A stretch of 64,000 nt of DNA, taken from positions 3,612,067 to 3,676,066 of the forward strand of contig OZ038469.1 of assembly GCA_964036295.1 (NCBI GenBank), read 5' to 3'. The DNA comes from Plumapathes pennacea (Eukaryota > Cnidaria > Anthozoa > Antipatharia > Myriopathidae). A program made the position numbers and the translations under genes. Below, one piece after another: positions 1 through 11,779 of this stretch. Position 1 is the first letter of the stretch; every line of letters begins with the position of its first letter. Under the pieces are notes generated by a model that ran no database searches, was not told the origin of the DNA, and worked only from the letters and a program-made list of their open reading frames with translations.

Positions 1-353
1 ATGAAATAACATATTTTGGCTCAAAGCTTACTCTTCTGTATCTCTAGGGTTGCTAGACAATTTCAACTCAAGTCTCAGTTGTCTAAATGTTCTTGAAAGA
101 ATGTTTATGGTATTGTCATACAGCGTAAACTTGTCGAATCTGAGTTTGGGAAAGTGACTCAAAATTCATCATTGATCTAAGTTCTGTTAAATGCGTACAG
201 TATACATACACAAATATTTGGAAACAAACGTGTAGGCAGCTCTAATGTATTATTTTTATGCTGAAATTTGCATGAAATGCAACTTGATGTCTGATTTGCT
301 CTTCATTGTCATTGTTGCAATTCCTTTCCTTTTTTTTTTTTTTTTTTTTTCAG

Positions 354-395
354 AAAGCTGCAGCTTCTGCTGCTGAAGGAGACTCCCTTGACTGA
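354..395 (+). CDS. possible 3' terminal coding exon of a gene starting upstream of the window
   Basis: A pure T tract (331-350) followed by CAG makes a strong splice acceptor at 351-353. Read in frame 0 the exon gives an alanine-rich tail ending GDSLD and a TGA at 393-395. A second frame is also open to about residue 37, ending QTQSYP at a TGA near 470, so the true frame is undecided. AATAAA motifs downstream (near 1266 and 1699) could be polyadenylation signals. The parent gene cannot be identified from this scrap. Confidence 0.3.
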   Translation, partial: KAAASAAEGDSLD

Positions 396-1739
396 AGATA
401 CTACCAAACTCCACAGTGGAATTTCCACTAGCTTAGAGAGAGACCACCAGCAAACACAATCTTATCCATGAAATAATGGACAAGGTGACTCAAGACACCT
501 GTTATAAACTTTTTCTTTTTTTTTTTTTTTTTTTTCAAAATAGGTTCCTTTCCAAACCTCCTTGTCCATGATTTTCCACAAACCAAAGTTTTGCATACAA
601 AGCAACAAGATTATTGTTTCCCAGCTGCTGTTAGATAGTGTAACCACACAGCCAATGTTTCCCTTTCCAAATTAAACCTCAGAACAACATAAACACTGCT
701 GTTAACTCAGTACAGTGGAACCCTGTTTATGCCACCATCTGGACATAAAAATCTGGCCATATTAACAGGGTGGCCACATTATTGGGGTTTTCAGATAAGA
801 AAATGACTGGGCACTTGTTCCATGGGACAAAAATAGTGGCTGTAATAACAAAGTTGCCCGTAATAATGGGGTGGCCGTAAGGCGGGGTTCAACTGTATTG
901 TATTTGTTGTGAGCTTTCATTTTAGTGGTTTACACCTTTTAGTTTTGTTTGACAGTTCTGGAGGAGTTTAAAGTTTTCTGAGTAGAGCCTAATTCGGCAC
1001 TTTCTTGTAATGCAGTTCAAATTTTATTTTTTTTCTGCTTTTATTTAAGTATAACGATACTGTAGGTAACCCTGGGGGTCTGGATGCAAGCATTTGAAGA
1101 ACTGAGGGAAACAGAACACTAGAATCACTTGCCCCTAAACCCCCATTGCTTGGGTTACCTGTGGTTTTAGTAACATTTCAGAAGTTAGAGTTTAAAATGT
1201 TCAAATTCAGTTTTGACTCACAAGTTAAGGGGTTGAAAATGAGGTACAGTAAAAATTGGAGCAATTAATAAAGCATTTTGTAATTTTCAGGGAAAGAAAA
1301 ATAGCTGTTGGCAACTAGATAGGAATTTCCACCATTTGCTGATGGTTGATTCATAATGGTCACACTAAGTTTTGCACTAAGATTGATGTTTTTGGCTATT
1401 GCTTCTCTTAATGATCAACTTTAGTTTTCACTAGTCTCTCACCAGTTACAGCACAGAGAACTAGGTTTTGATGCCTTGCTCAGATGAATGCTGAGAGAGC
1501 TTTAAATTCTCACTGCACCACCCATACAATTTCTTCTTGAATGGTTGGGAGAATTTAGAATTTATTATAAGCTCAACAGGGAAGATGTTATATTAGGTAG
1601 CCTGCGTGGGTAATCATCAAAGGATCTTCAGGAAAAAAAATGTTATTATTCACCTTTGCAACTTGTTGTGGTTTACAGACACATGTTTGATTTTAGAGCA
1701 ATAAAATAAAAAGCTGCTTTACAGGTTTTATTTAGCACT
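396..1739. other. non-coding stretch, possible 3'UTR plus MITE
   Basis: There is no convincing coding sequence here. The stretch holds a second poly-T run (about 511-535), a short transposon (711-897) and a segment at about 1380-1570 that loosely resembles the inner part of the TTAA-flanked MITE family seen at 46359. Two AATAAA hexamers suggest that at least part could be the 3'UTR of the gene ending at 395. Confidence 0.35.
711..897. mobile_element. short TA-flanked MITE (CAGTGGAACCC family)
   Basis: The element starts TA-CAGTGGAACCC and ends GGGTTCAACTG-TA, so it has inverted ends of about 13 bp and a TA duplication typical of mariner/pogo-type elements. A diverged relative lies at 37751-37926 and an isolated end-like match lies near 45625. 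No coding capacity. Confidence 0.65.
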
Positions 1740-1779
1740 TAGAGGGATCTGGGAGATGCTTGGTCTACAGAACCTGAAG

Positions 1780-2560
1780 AAATATTAGGTCCACAAACTA
1801 GAGTACATTCTTTTGGTAAACTCCAAGCAGAAAGTGGAGTAAATCCGAAGAAATGCAACATTCCTTTTGGTATACCTCTAAAAAGTAACTGGATTAATAT
1901 GGTCCAAAGAAATGCAGTACCCAAACCTTGGGCACATTCCTTTAGTAAACTCCAAAAGAAAACTGGAAAAAATAGTCCAAAGAAATGTAACATTCCATTG
2001 GTAAACTCCAAGCAGAAAGTGGAATAAATCCAAAGAAATGTAACATTCCTTTTGGTATACCTCTAAAAGTAACTGGAGTTAATATGGTCCAAAGAAATGC
2101 AGTACCCAAACCTTGGGCACATTCCTTTAGTAAACTCCAAAAGAAACTGGAAAAAATAGTCCAAAGAAATGTAACATTCTTTTGGTAAACTCCAAGCAGA
2201 AAGTGGAATAAATCCAAAGAAATGTAACATTCCTTTTGGTATACCTCTAAAAGTAACTGGAGTTAATATGGTCCAAAGAAATGCAGTACCCAAACCTTGG
2301 GCACATTCCTTTAGTAAACTCCAAAAGAAACTGGAAAAAATAGTCCAAAGAAATGTAACATTCCATTGGTAAACTCCAAGCAGAAAGTGGAGTAAATCCA
2401 AAGAAATGCAACCTTTTGGTATACCTGCAAGAAGCTGGAGTAATATGGTCCAGAGAAACACATTACCCAAAACCTGGGCACATTCCTTTGGTAAACTCCC
2501 AAAGAAAACTAAGGAAATTAGTCCAGAAATGTAACATTTAAAATTAAGTCACATTCTTTT
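1780..2560. repeat. 185-bp higher-order tandem repeat (about 4 copies of four 46-bp subunits)
   Basis: The marker ggtccaaagaaatgc recurs at 1901, 2086 and 2270, with a diverged form at 2447, spacings of 185, 184 and 177 bp. Within each unit the phrase ccaaagaaatg...acattcc...ggta recurs about every 46 bp, so the array is a four-part higher-order repeat. Minus-strand ORFs rich in FFGLFF-like phrases are products of the repeat, not genes. It lies just downstream of the DNAAF11 stop codon. Confidence 0.85.
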
Positions 2561-2828
2561 GGTAATTACTCCAGAAACAAGTTGAGTTCCAAACAAGTAC
2601 AAATTATTGTAATGCCAATACTCTTACTAGTAATAAATTACCAATCTCCCTTCAGCTCAACATCTTGTAGTGCAGTGGTTGAGTGTGAATTTGTGGAGGA
2701 TGAGGCACAAATGTGGGAGATTGACAGGAATTTGTGGGAGACAAGATGCGCATGCATGTGAGAGGTGAAATATGGGTGTGTGGGAGAGTGTCGATAGTCC
2801 TTTCTGCACATTCTACTTAAGGGTGACC

Positions 2829-5800
2829 TCATATTAATGGAGGGACATCAGGATCATCGATAAAATCTTCACTCTGTTCCACTTCACTCTCCACTTGCTG
2901 TTTCAGATCAGTGGGATAATTGTGTTTTTTGTCCTTTACAATGTTACTGAAATCCATTCCTGTTGACAGCTTTGGGTCCACCTCCAGCCGTTCATGTTGA
3001 GATCTGCAATTGCTGAAAACAAAAAAACATGAGATCTTAGCTAGAAATAACTCTTTAACAGTGGCATGTTGAATTTGCAGTGGAGGTTTCACAAGAGGCT
3101 GTGGTTGATAGTTATACCATGGACAGCAGCCAAAAGACAGAAAAGATTCAATCTGGTACCGTTTAGCTTGTTCCTTGTCTGGTGTAGCTTTCTTTTCAGT
3201 CTTGTTTACATTCTTGCTCTCCTTTGCTTGGTTCATTGTTCTTAGAGGTTTTAAAACTTGCTTCACCTAACGACAAATAACTGCGTGTAAAGACAACCTG
3301 CACATGTGACAACTAAAATGCAGTCATGTCATCTTAGTCCTTATCAACCCTTTGCATCAGGCACCATGGCAAATGGTTTGAAACCAGGAGTGTGAACAGT
3401 GGTTGGTTGGGATCGTCCAGGTTAGAGTAGTCTTCAGAAAGACTGTTGTTGGTGACTAGTCACCTTGCTACTGTACATAATTTTTCACACTCTTTTCCAT
3501 TCCTGGCACTCAAAAAGCCTTCCTGGTAGCATGATTCAGTCACATGCATGGTGGATTCTGGTCATGTGACCAAAGTGATACAAATGGCCTATTTTTGGGT
3601 CACTCATGAGAGACATTGGGTTTGGGTGGGTGTGGCTAACTGTGTGGTAGTCTGCACCTTTGGCATTTCGACCAAGAGATGTCCTGTAGTTTGAGATCTC
3701 TTGGCTGTACTTGCATCTGGATTAACTTCCTCTGATAAGGCCAGCTGAAAAACCTGATGAATGAAACAGCACATGAGGATACAGGATTGCCAAGATAGCA
3801 TGTGCTGGAATAAGTGGTTGTACAAAACCCAGGCAGAATCCTGCAAAAACTACGAGAAATACCGGCCTCTTTGCAGCGGAGAGAAAAAATGCCACCAATA
3901 TTTGTGAAACAGCAAAACCAACAGGTAAAATATACATCAAACTATATTAATAAATTATATCTGCATTTTATTAACAATAATTACTATTAACTTGAACACC
4001 ATTATGTCACTCTGTAAGAGTCAATCAAAGTCATTCAATGGAATTTAGATGCCTGACACCTAATATATGACACAATATAACGTATATGGCATAAGAACAA
4101 CTTGGAGCCCTGTAAAAAATAATATCATAGTGTTTTGACAGAGGTTTTGTTGATGACAAAAGGACTCTATTTAGTAGTTAAACTGGGAGCAATTTTTATT
4201 ACAGGTGCAAAAGATCTCGATTGAGCGACATGCTGCAGTTCCAAACCAGCACCAACTGTACCTGGAAGTCCTGACAAAGTTCAAGAATCCATACCTTGTC
4301 TTTTATTGTTACTCTAACATAGTTTGGCTGCACATCTGCATCTATCAGAGAGGTGTCCAAGTGTCTGAGGAGTGATTGATGGGACATTAAAATAAAAGGC
4401 ATAATATCTTTAGGCACTTACAAAATAACAGAGTCTTCAACAAACAATATTAAAACTTTCATGACTGAACATTTTGAAGAAGAAATGCATCAGAAGTGCA
4501 TGGAAACAGCATTGCCATTACATAAAGATCACAATCAGGTTTTGCTTTTATTCATTATTGGTCAAGAATGCAGGTTTTGACAAAAGACTGCCCCTGGTCT
4601 GCTGAAACCCCTCTATAAAATGCTGACCCCCTCCAAAAACTTTCATATCAAAGTATAACGCCCGGGCTGAGTTCTCCAAGAATGCTACTAAACTTGGACC
4701 AAATTATCCGAAAGCATGTAGCAAATACAAAACCAAAGCAATACCTAAATAATGGTTATTGTCAAGCACTGGTGTCAAATTAGTTGCCACACAATGGGTT
4801 CAGAAAAATAACATGTTTACTATCAGTTTATTAAAATTAAAATTATATTTTATTAGGAAATAATAACATCTGACACATTAGCTTACCTATAACAATGTAG
4901 ATCCAGGACAAATTGATTACTTTCTTCATTGTCTGATAACAAAAATTCCCACCTGCAGAAGGAAAACATGCTTTTATATATCAAAAGGGTCAACTACAAA
5001 AAAATTATTTCAAGCACTGTGCTCAAATGTGCTTTCAGTTATCAATTAAAGCTAATACCTGGAAGTTGATGTTATTACTTCCTTATCTCCAAGTTCCTTG
5101 ATACAACTAAGATAATATTATGTAGTACGTTACCAGCTGTTTGGTTTGTGATAACTTACTTTCCCTGGTTTATGTTCAGCACTCTACCATCATCAGCAAA
5201 ATATCGCACTTCTCTCTGAAGCTTCTTTTTCCCCAATCTCCTGCAGAAAAAAAAAAAAAAAATTACATGTTTTTTTAAAAAATGCATACTTCTTGCAGGA
5301 CATGAAAATTAAAACAAGAGGCTAATTCTTACTCTTGATCTTTCTCTTCTCTTTCTTTTCTCTTTTCCTCAATGTGTTTGTGAATCTGTCTTCTGGATTC
5401 TGGAGTGTATTCCTCTACCTCTTGCCAGTACCTGCATGGACATTAAAAACAAAAATAAAAAGATCAAAGTATAATGTCCAAGAAAACATTAGAGAACATA
5501 AGGAGAGAACAAATCTGCTCAGAGTCTATCAGGAAGAACAGAATCTCTGGGTCATTGAAACCTATCCTAAACGTGGGCCACCATGTTTCTCATAGCTACA
5601 ACCTCCGTTCTGGGAGAAAATTTAAGCATAATTCCAGTAGGTATTTCAAGCATTTTGTAACCTTTTCTCCTCTGCTTCGACTTCTTCAGGTGTTTTCTCA
5701 TTGCTACAACCCTTTATGTCAGTGTACCATGATCCACCAGATCCTTCCTTTTTCTCAGCATTTTGTTTCTCTTTCTCCTTTCTCTTTTTCTCTGCATCCC

Positions 5801-8378
5801 TCCTCTCTAGATCCTAAAAAAGTTCAACTAAAGTTCAGATAATTAATAAAGCTGACCAACTCAGTATCATTATAATAGGGCATCTTGAGAAGGTACGTAA
5901 TCGGATCGATTTGTCAAATGCTTAGAATTCACCACTGCTTGCAAGCTGATTGCAGCACCAGGCAATAATTATACATAACTATTAAGATATGGGAACTACC
6001 AGGTCGATCTCCAACATGTCTGTTTTAAACAGATGTCTGTCTTAGAAAGAGTTCACTTAAAGTAAAATAATGACTGAAGAAACAGCAGGGACCGCTCCTA
6101 TCAGGTGTCCATCTTACAGAGGTGTCCGTCCTACAGAGGTGTCCGTCTTTCAGGGGTATCCTTTAAGAAAAGCTGACTGTGTATGACACTCCTGTTGATT
6201 GGACATTGACCTGTACCTTTTTCTCTGCATATTCCTCTTGCTGTCTGAAAATGCTGACTCTGATGGCTTCATAATCCTTTACAGAATTTAATTTACAGAA
6301 TATATGTTAATAAATCAATAATTTTTATTGATAGTAATACCACACAGTATTTAATCAGTATAAAGGGATATGTAGCCTGCATTGCAGACGGGACTCAACA
6401 CAACCAGTATCGAGTTCGGTGTGCAATGCAGGCTAAGGAGGATTAACCTCATTTTCCTAAATAAAAAATACACAGACTTGTTTGGCTCTGTAGTACCAAA
6501 TCTAAATAAGAATAACATTGTCATATTTGGGTTAGCAGATCTTGGTGTATTTATTGATGAAGCTTGTATTTACTGACCTGTTTTGCCAGAATTCTTTCTG
6601 ACTTTTCGATCTCTTTGCCATCAAGACTTTCTAACTGTTCCAAGGTTGCTATCACATACTCTCTGTACCCTTTATAATCTGTGCAAGGGTTTCCTGTCAA
6701 AAATCTGAAAAAAAAAAAAAAAAAAGAGATTAACTCAAGCAATTAAACTGCAATCAGGCCCTCCTTTCCCTCCCCCCAAAAAAATTAAAAAGGTGTGGGG
6801 GAGGGAGAGGAAAAGAAAGGTCTGATCCCAGGTTACCAGTAGAAAACTTAGAAAACTAGATGCAAATATGAGAGACATCTGCTCGAGACTATATAACACC
6901 TCTTAAAGTCGACTCCCCAGTATTAACTAAGATACTGTAAACTCTGCCTGTATAAAGGGTCTCCACTTATTAATAAAGGTTTTGACTGTAGTTTACATAC
7001 AGTGGGCACTTACAGTTCCCTCAAGTAATAGTTGCTTTTCAGTGTCTCAATGCTTGTGAGTTCCGCAATGAAATTAACCGTGAAGTCAAGCTTCTTCAGA
7101 GACTCACATCCTAAAAATGATGCATGAGAAATATCCATATGAAAAGAGGTTTATATAGAGCTCCTGTCATTTAGAAAGTGCAAAAAAGCACATCAATAAT
7201 GCTTCTCCACAACTGAGCTGCATCTTACTGTAACTCAGGGTTCGAAATGATTGGTTGTCCAGTTGTTCCGGATAACTGAAAATATACTAGGGCAACCACG
7301 TACTGTAGTGTGGAATGGTTGTCCCTTGGGCAATCAATGGCTTTCAGAAAAATCATACAATTTAGTGCTGCACAATGTTTGAATTACAGAGAACTAAGAA
7401 CAGATTGATATCAGGTGCCATATTTGTCAACTTTGTGCATGCAAAAACAGTTGTGTAAAAACTATGTATTAGCATACCTTCCAAGTTTTCAATTCTTGTA
7501 ATGTTGTTCAGTGCCAAGTTCAAATACTCCAATTTTTTCAGTCTTCCAACATTCTCTAGATTGAAGGAATTGTGAAAAGTGATGAAACAGGATCAAATGA
7601 ACTGATCGTAAAAATTAGAGATAATTGCAAAAATAATTCCAGCCAAGCCAAAAACTGTAAAAATTTAAGGGCAAGATTGGGAGAAAGGGTGAGATTCCCC
7701 ACTCTTCCTTTCCCAGCAGGGAGAATTTGTACTAACAATATTCGGATCAAAATAATAGCATGATCCTGTTTTGAACAAATGTGCGTGAAGAAAGGGATAT
7801 ACGATAAACATTCAAAACAGTTGTCTAGTTTGTCACCATAATAAATCAAATAGCTATAATAATATGCCGCCGTAGTGTCAACTCAATATTCTTTTGGGTG
7901 GGCATAGCTGGAGTTCATTGATGATCGATGTATACATTCAATCAATAATCTTACCAATCTTTGGAATCAAGTTGCTCTGTAAATACAATATTTTAAGGTC
8001 CCTGCACACCTTGTCCAGATACTCGATTCTAAGAAAAAGACGAAAATTCGTGAGAATCATGATTGTGCAAGTAGAAATACCCGTCCACTTTCAAGGCCGA
8101 CATTCGAAAGAAGAAAGACAGATTTACAGGTTCTAATATGTTTGTGTCTTAGGGGTTTTCAAGGTATTAAACCAATCTGCCCAGTGTCTGCGATTGCTAC
8201 CGAACCTTTCAATCTCTTGTTGATGGAGAGATATTTCTTCCAGAGTAAGCACCTCACAGTTGTTATGTTCGGCCCGTTTGCGTAGCAACTCCACCGTTAC
8301 TGCAAACATAATGAAAAAAGTAAGCGCATCAAAAGTATATTTAAAGGTTAAATTGTTATTTGACTTACTTCGACCCAT
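2829..8378 (-). CDS. DNAAF11: dynein axonemal assembly factor 11 (LRRC6/tilB homologue), complete, 15 exons
   Basis: Exons: 8369-8378, 8206-8299, 7955-8028, 7478-7555, 7014-7110, 6578-6704, 6217-6276, 5662-5813, 5333-5431, 5160-5240, 4887-4952, 4295-4364, 3658-3753, 3160-3266, 2829-3003. All junctions have GT/AG and the frame closes exactly: 1386 nt, 461 residues, close to the roughly 466 of human DNAAF11. The N-terminus ([17 protein letters not shown]), SLHQQEIER and leucine-rich repeats fill residues about 1-125. The LRR cap carries [15 protein letters not shown] and [12 protein letters not shown]. Next come a charged coiled-coil linker (about 175-275) and a CS/p23-like domain with [22 protein letters not shown] and the C-terminal DPDVPPLI are family signatures. 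Family knowledge: a cytosolic factor that preassembles outer and inner dynein arms with HSP90-type co-chaperones, needed for motile cilia. Exon 15 could instead begin upstream at another AG (about 3016), adding a few residues. Inferred function is firm. Confidence 0.95.
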
Positions 8379-8546
8379 GGCTAGCAGGTAGCTTGCCTCT
8401 CAAAGCCCCCAATCCTCAAGACTCGGTTTATCCGCCATCTTGTACAATTAGTATCCAGGCCTCGTCCCCGACGTCCCCTGTCGGTTGTCCCCGATAGCCC
8501 TGGGGACGATGTTGCGCAGCCATTACCCAGCATGCCCCATTATTTA
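8379..8546. promoter_or_regulatory. short DNAAF11 upstream region
   Basis: Only about 170 bp separate the DNAAF11 start codon from the first transposon block at 8547, so the core promoter or 5'UTR must lie here or within the repeat. The stretch is richer in CG dinucleotides than its surroundings. No clean TATA box or full RFX X-box could be recognised. Confidence 0.3.
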
Positions 8547-8780
8547 GGGAAGCGAATTCCCACGTAAGGATGCTTACCCCCTCCCGCAGTCTGATTATAT
8601 TATGTCAGCGGTCGCCCCACTGTATTAATAACTAACCAAACGTGAAGCAGCGGTAATTTTCGCGCTGTTATGGTTTCTTTCTAGTTGCCGTTTTCTGTGT
8701 TCGTGTTAGGTAGCATCGCTCCAAAATGTAAATAAAAAAGGATGATTTGTGAATGACTCGTTACCAGCTTCCCGCAAAGG
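8547..8780. mobile_element. terminal block of a transposon family (second copy at 24602)
   Basis: From gggaagcgaattcccacg to gactcgttaccagc this block matches 24602-24820 nearly base for base, and its first 75 bp also match the reverse complement of 25805-25880. It is therefore one end of a transposon with long terminal inverted repeats; the opposite end is missing at this site. Confidence 0.75.
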
Positions 8781-8785
8781 TTCAC

Positions 8786-8908
8786 CTCAGACCCCTCGGG
8801 GGAATGGAAGCCAGCAACAGACCCTTGGGGGAATGGGGACCAGCAACCTCAGGCTCCTTGGGAGAATGGGGACCAGCAACCTCAGGCTCCTTGGGAGAAT
8901 GGGTTGTG
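8786..8908. repeat. 33-bp minisatellite (about 3.5 units)
   Basis: Units of about 33 bp built on gggaatggggaccagcaacc repeat in tandem. The same unit recurs about five times at 24312-24475, again joined to the outer end of a foldback arm, so the minisatellite is an integral part of that composite element. Confidence 0.85.
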
Positions 8909-9439
8909 CCGAAATCGTACCAACAGGAAGGACAGCCGCGCAAGACTGAAAACGAGTTTAGACCCGATCGCCTCACGACCGAGAATCGGACGATGTCGGT
9001 AAATCCAAGATGGCTGTCTTCTGTGTATTTCATCGAACGATGAAATGAACAAGCCTTATTGAGTTAAGTGAAATAACATCGCTTCCTTTCATCATAGTTT
9101 AGACGATTATAATACATATTGAACCTCGTGGCGAACTAAACTGTAGAAAATGTGACGTGTCCTTCCCGCTGGTACGGTGTAAAATCGTGTCGTACCAACG
9201 GGAAGGACAGAGTGAAATAACTCGACTATTTTAGTCAAGGATCATTTTAAGTGAAGAGTAAGTGTATCTTCAATAAAATCAAGTGGCATCTCTTCCTTTG
9301 ATGGTGATTTAGACAACTGAGGCGAACTAAACTGTGGAAAATGTGATGTGTCCTTCCCGCTGGTACGATGGAGTTCGCCGATCGTACCAGCGGGAAGGAC
9401 AGCGGGAAATAACCAGACTATCTTTAACCGTATCTTCAG
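8909..9439. mobile_element. single arm of the foldback element found as a palindrome at 23045
   Basis: The sequence from gttgtgcc to about accgtatcttcag matches the left arm at 23045-23560. Two internal hairpins are obvious: 9158-9209 and 9349-9401, each with a stem starting tgtccttcccgctggtacg and a loop of a few bases. No protein is encoded. Here the arm stands alone, not as an inverted pair. Confidence 0.8.
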
Positions 9440-9745
9440 GCCTGGTTTATACGTCGCACAATCGTCGCATTTAATTCACACGAATTTAATTCATATTAAC
9501 TTCGTCGATCAGACGACGTAAATGTCGCTCCGATTCATACGACGGATTTAATGCAGACGAATTTAAACCCCATGTGTGAATCCTCCTTCATTCTCAATGT
9601 TATCGGCTAAAATAACTCGTGTAGTTTATGCATTTCATTCGATGCGTCGTTGCTGCGACGTCTAAATCGAACACACATTTCAGACGTTGTATCCGTGTGG
9701 CCATGACGGATAATGCGTGTTGGACGAATTAGTGTTAATTTGTAC
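9440..9745. repeat. MITE-like repeat (cctggtttatacg family)
   Basis: The segment begins ggcctggtttatacgtcgc and contains repeated cgacg/cgtcg motifs and partly self-complementary halves. A related copy occupies about 32500-32524 plus 33738-33975, where it is split by a later insertion. The right boundary here is uncertain. Confidence 0.55.
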
Positions 9746-9809
9746 ATGACTGTGTGGATGTTTGTATGTTGTTGCTATTTTATGACAGAATTTCAGAGTC
9801 CTCTAAGCA

Positions 9810-10117
9810 ATGCATGAAGCTGCACTGAAAAATTTGCTAAGAGAAACTAGAATTGAAGTTCTGGTGCCCAGATACAATACGATCACCGACATATCGCTGG
9901 ACAGCGTAGAGATTCTTGAGGGTGCCTTTCCTTGGCATTATTATCAAGTGGCAGTTTACACTATATTGCTTTAATTATATATACGAGGTAATATTTGTTT
10001 TGTACTGCAAGGACTTTTTTCTTTCCGTTCATTAAAGGTGTTCCTGTTCGTGGTAAACTGATTAATCCTCGAGAAGATTGGCACGATCAAGCGGTGCATC
10101 AACTGGCAAAAAGTTGA
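9810..10117 (+). other. two adjacent coding-like short ORFs, unrecognised
   Basis: ORF 1 (9810-9974, 54 residues) starts MHEAALKNLLRETRIEV and contains LVPRYNTITDISLDS. A second open stretch (10040-10117) follows an AG acceptor at 10036-10037 and reads VPVRGKLINPREDWHDQ to a TGA. Amino-acid composition looks protein-like, unlike random ORFs nearby. A clean splice joining both could not be made: a GT after the FPWHYYQ codons gives the wrong phase. It may be exons of an unrecognised gene or a decayed transposon gene. Confidence 0.3.
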
Positions 10118-11217
10118 TAAACAATGAAATGTCAGGCTTCTTGGTTTTGTGTAGGGAGACTTCATACGGGCTTAAAAGCGAAGATACATCTCATAAACGA
10201 GGAGCAGACCGCAATCGGCACAATTGTGGGTTTGATAAAACAATGAAACTTGTTCTGTTACTTTGTCCAAATACTAAATGAAAGTTTACGCGAATTGTTT
10301 CTTTCTTTCTATTTTTTGCCAGATATTGTTGCGGCAACTAATGGTTCACACGAATCACGCAGGGTGACGCTACTTAAACGTCAAGCCCTCGGAAATCTTG
10401 AACCTAATAACTTCAGTACAGCTAAATGCTTAATAAATATGCTCATGAAGAACTCGAGGTGTGATCGCTCTTGCTGTCCTTGGAGCAAGTTCTTGAAGAA
10501 TTTTGCGTATAAAAAGGTCACGCCTAGCTTGACGATATTACCCCAACACCCCCTACTATTTGCAAGAAGTAGTCAAAATATTGTTTTCTTCCCTTGGTGA
10601 TATCAATAGGTTTAAAGCAATAAAATTTGCAAAAGGCACAGTGTTCTGACTGATTTTATGTTTATTATGATAACGCACATACACGAACGACCGTAAACTG
10701 TGTTCGAGAGGGACGGAGAGTAGGAAACCCCTAACATTACATCCAAAAGCATTAAAATCTGCATCACAAGAAATCTCAATGAAGTCTAGCCCCCTAGCCC
10801 CCGTCGGCTTGATATGATCGGCTATGTCCTCTTCCGTTGCGCTTGGAAAAACTTTGATGATTCAGATGACACAGATAGACAAACAGACAGATAGAAAGAC
10901 AGACAAACAGACAGACAGACAGAAAGACTAACCCCCACCTTTCAAGCAAAATCTGCTCGAATAACGTCAATAATGCTTTGCAATTTGTGCTAGGTATGTA
11001 TTAACATGTACAAGTAGGAGGCGAGCAGCCCAGGAACAGCGTCTAGCATTTTCTGTTAAGGAGTGGTGCACGGCACACTTTCAACAATTTGTAATTAATC
11101 TATATCAAATGGACCTCCCACTAGCAAAATCTGGGGCTGAATGAATTAGTTCTTTATGCTTCCATCAACATCACAGTCCCTCTGAAAATAAAAGGCAAAA
11201 GTGTCAAGAGAAATTAT
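10118..11217. other. no recognisable gene; short microsatellite inside
   Basis: A 116-residue plus ORF (10250-10600) has no recognisable motif. An (ACAG)n-like microsatellite occupies about 10868-10929. The remainder shows nothing that I can support. Confidence 0.4.
10868..10929. repeat. imperfect ACAG/GACA microsatellite
   Basis: The tract repeats cagacaga-type tetramers with a few interruptions over about 60 bp. Confidence 0.85.
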
Positions 11218-11420
11218 CTATACCCTATTTCAGACTCAACTACAAAAATGTATACCCTATTTCAAAACTATTTCAGATATTTTTTTCATGTCCACAACAA
11301 CCGATTTTTGTTAAAATCATACCATATCCCAGGCCAAAAAGACAAAATCGATACCCTATTTCAGAACAAAAAGGCAAATCTATACCCAATTCAGACTAAA
11401 ACTGCTTGAAAATGATACCC
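11218..11420. repeat. diffuse repeat with taccctatttcagac motif
   Basis: The phrase taccctatttcagac or close variants recurs four times. The same phrase family appears at 25315-25545 and, on the opposite strand, at 38940-39062, so this is a dispersed repeat with internal tandem structure. Confidence 0.6.
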
Positions 11421-11439
11421 CTTGGGGCAGCACATACAT

Positions 11440-11512
11440 ATATGGCTTATATATATATATATACATATGGAAGTAACCCCCCCCCCCCCCCCCCCCCCTT
11501 TTTTTTTTCTGG
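11440..11512. repeat. TA repeat followed by C and T homopolymers
   Basis: A (TA)n run at about 11447-11465 is followed by about two dozen C and then a run of T. Long homopolymers here may be length-uncertain in the assembly. Confidence 0.85.
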
Positions 11513-11779
11513 GTGCATCCCATAGTATTCTTAAAGTGCTTCCAAAGCTCTCTAGGGCTTTAACTGTTCTCAATAGACTATTAAAAATGAAGACTTTGCT
11601 TTTTTGATGGATCTTGTTGCCAACTGGCCGGAACTGTCTGTTTTTTCCTTTGTACAGTTTACTCTTTTGTTTCAGTTCTTTGTATTCTACCATATGTTAC
11701 TTCTTTTTGGGCTACTTAAGGCAATAGCTTTTTTATCAGTCTTCAGTCAGTCAATAAATCAATCAACCTTTTTGTGTAT

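Noticed and set aside
1739-2502. Overlapping minus-strand ORFs with FFGLF and LGVYQK-like repeats
   Set aside because: They follow the 46-bp/185-bp tandem repeat and have no independent evidence of coding.
8440-8520. RFX X-box in the DNAAF11 upstream region
   Set aside because: Only partial GTTG and half-site-like matches were found; no full inverted motif.
10250-10600. 116-residue plus-strand ORF
   Set aside because: No recognisable motif and no adjoining exon; composition is compatible with chance in non-coding DNA.
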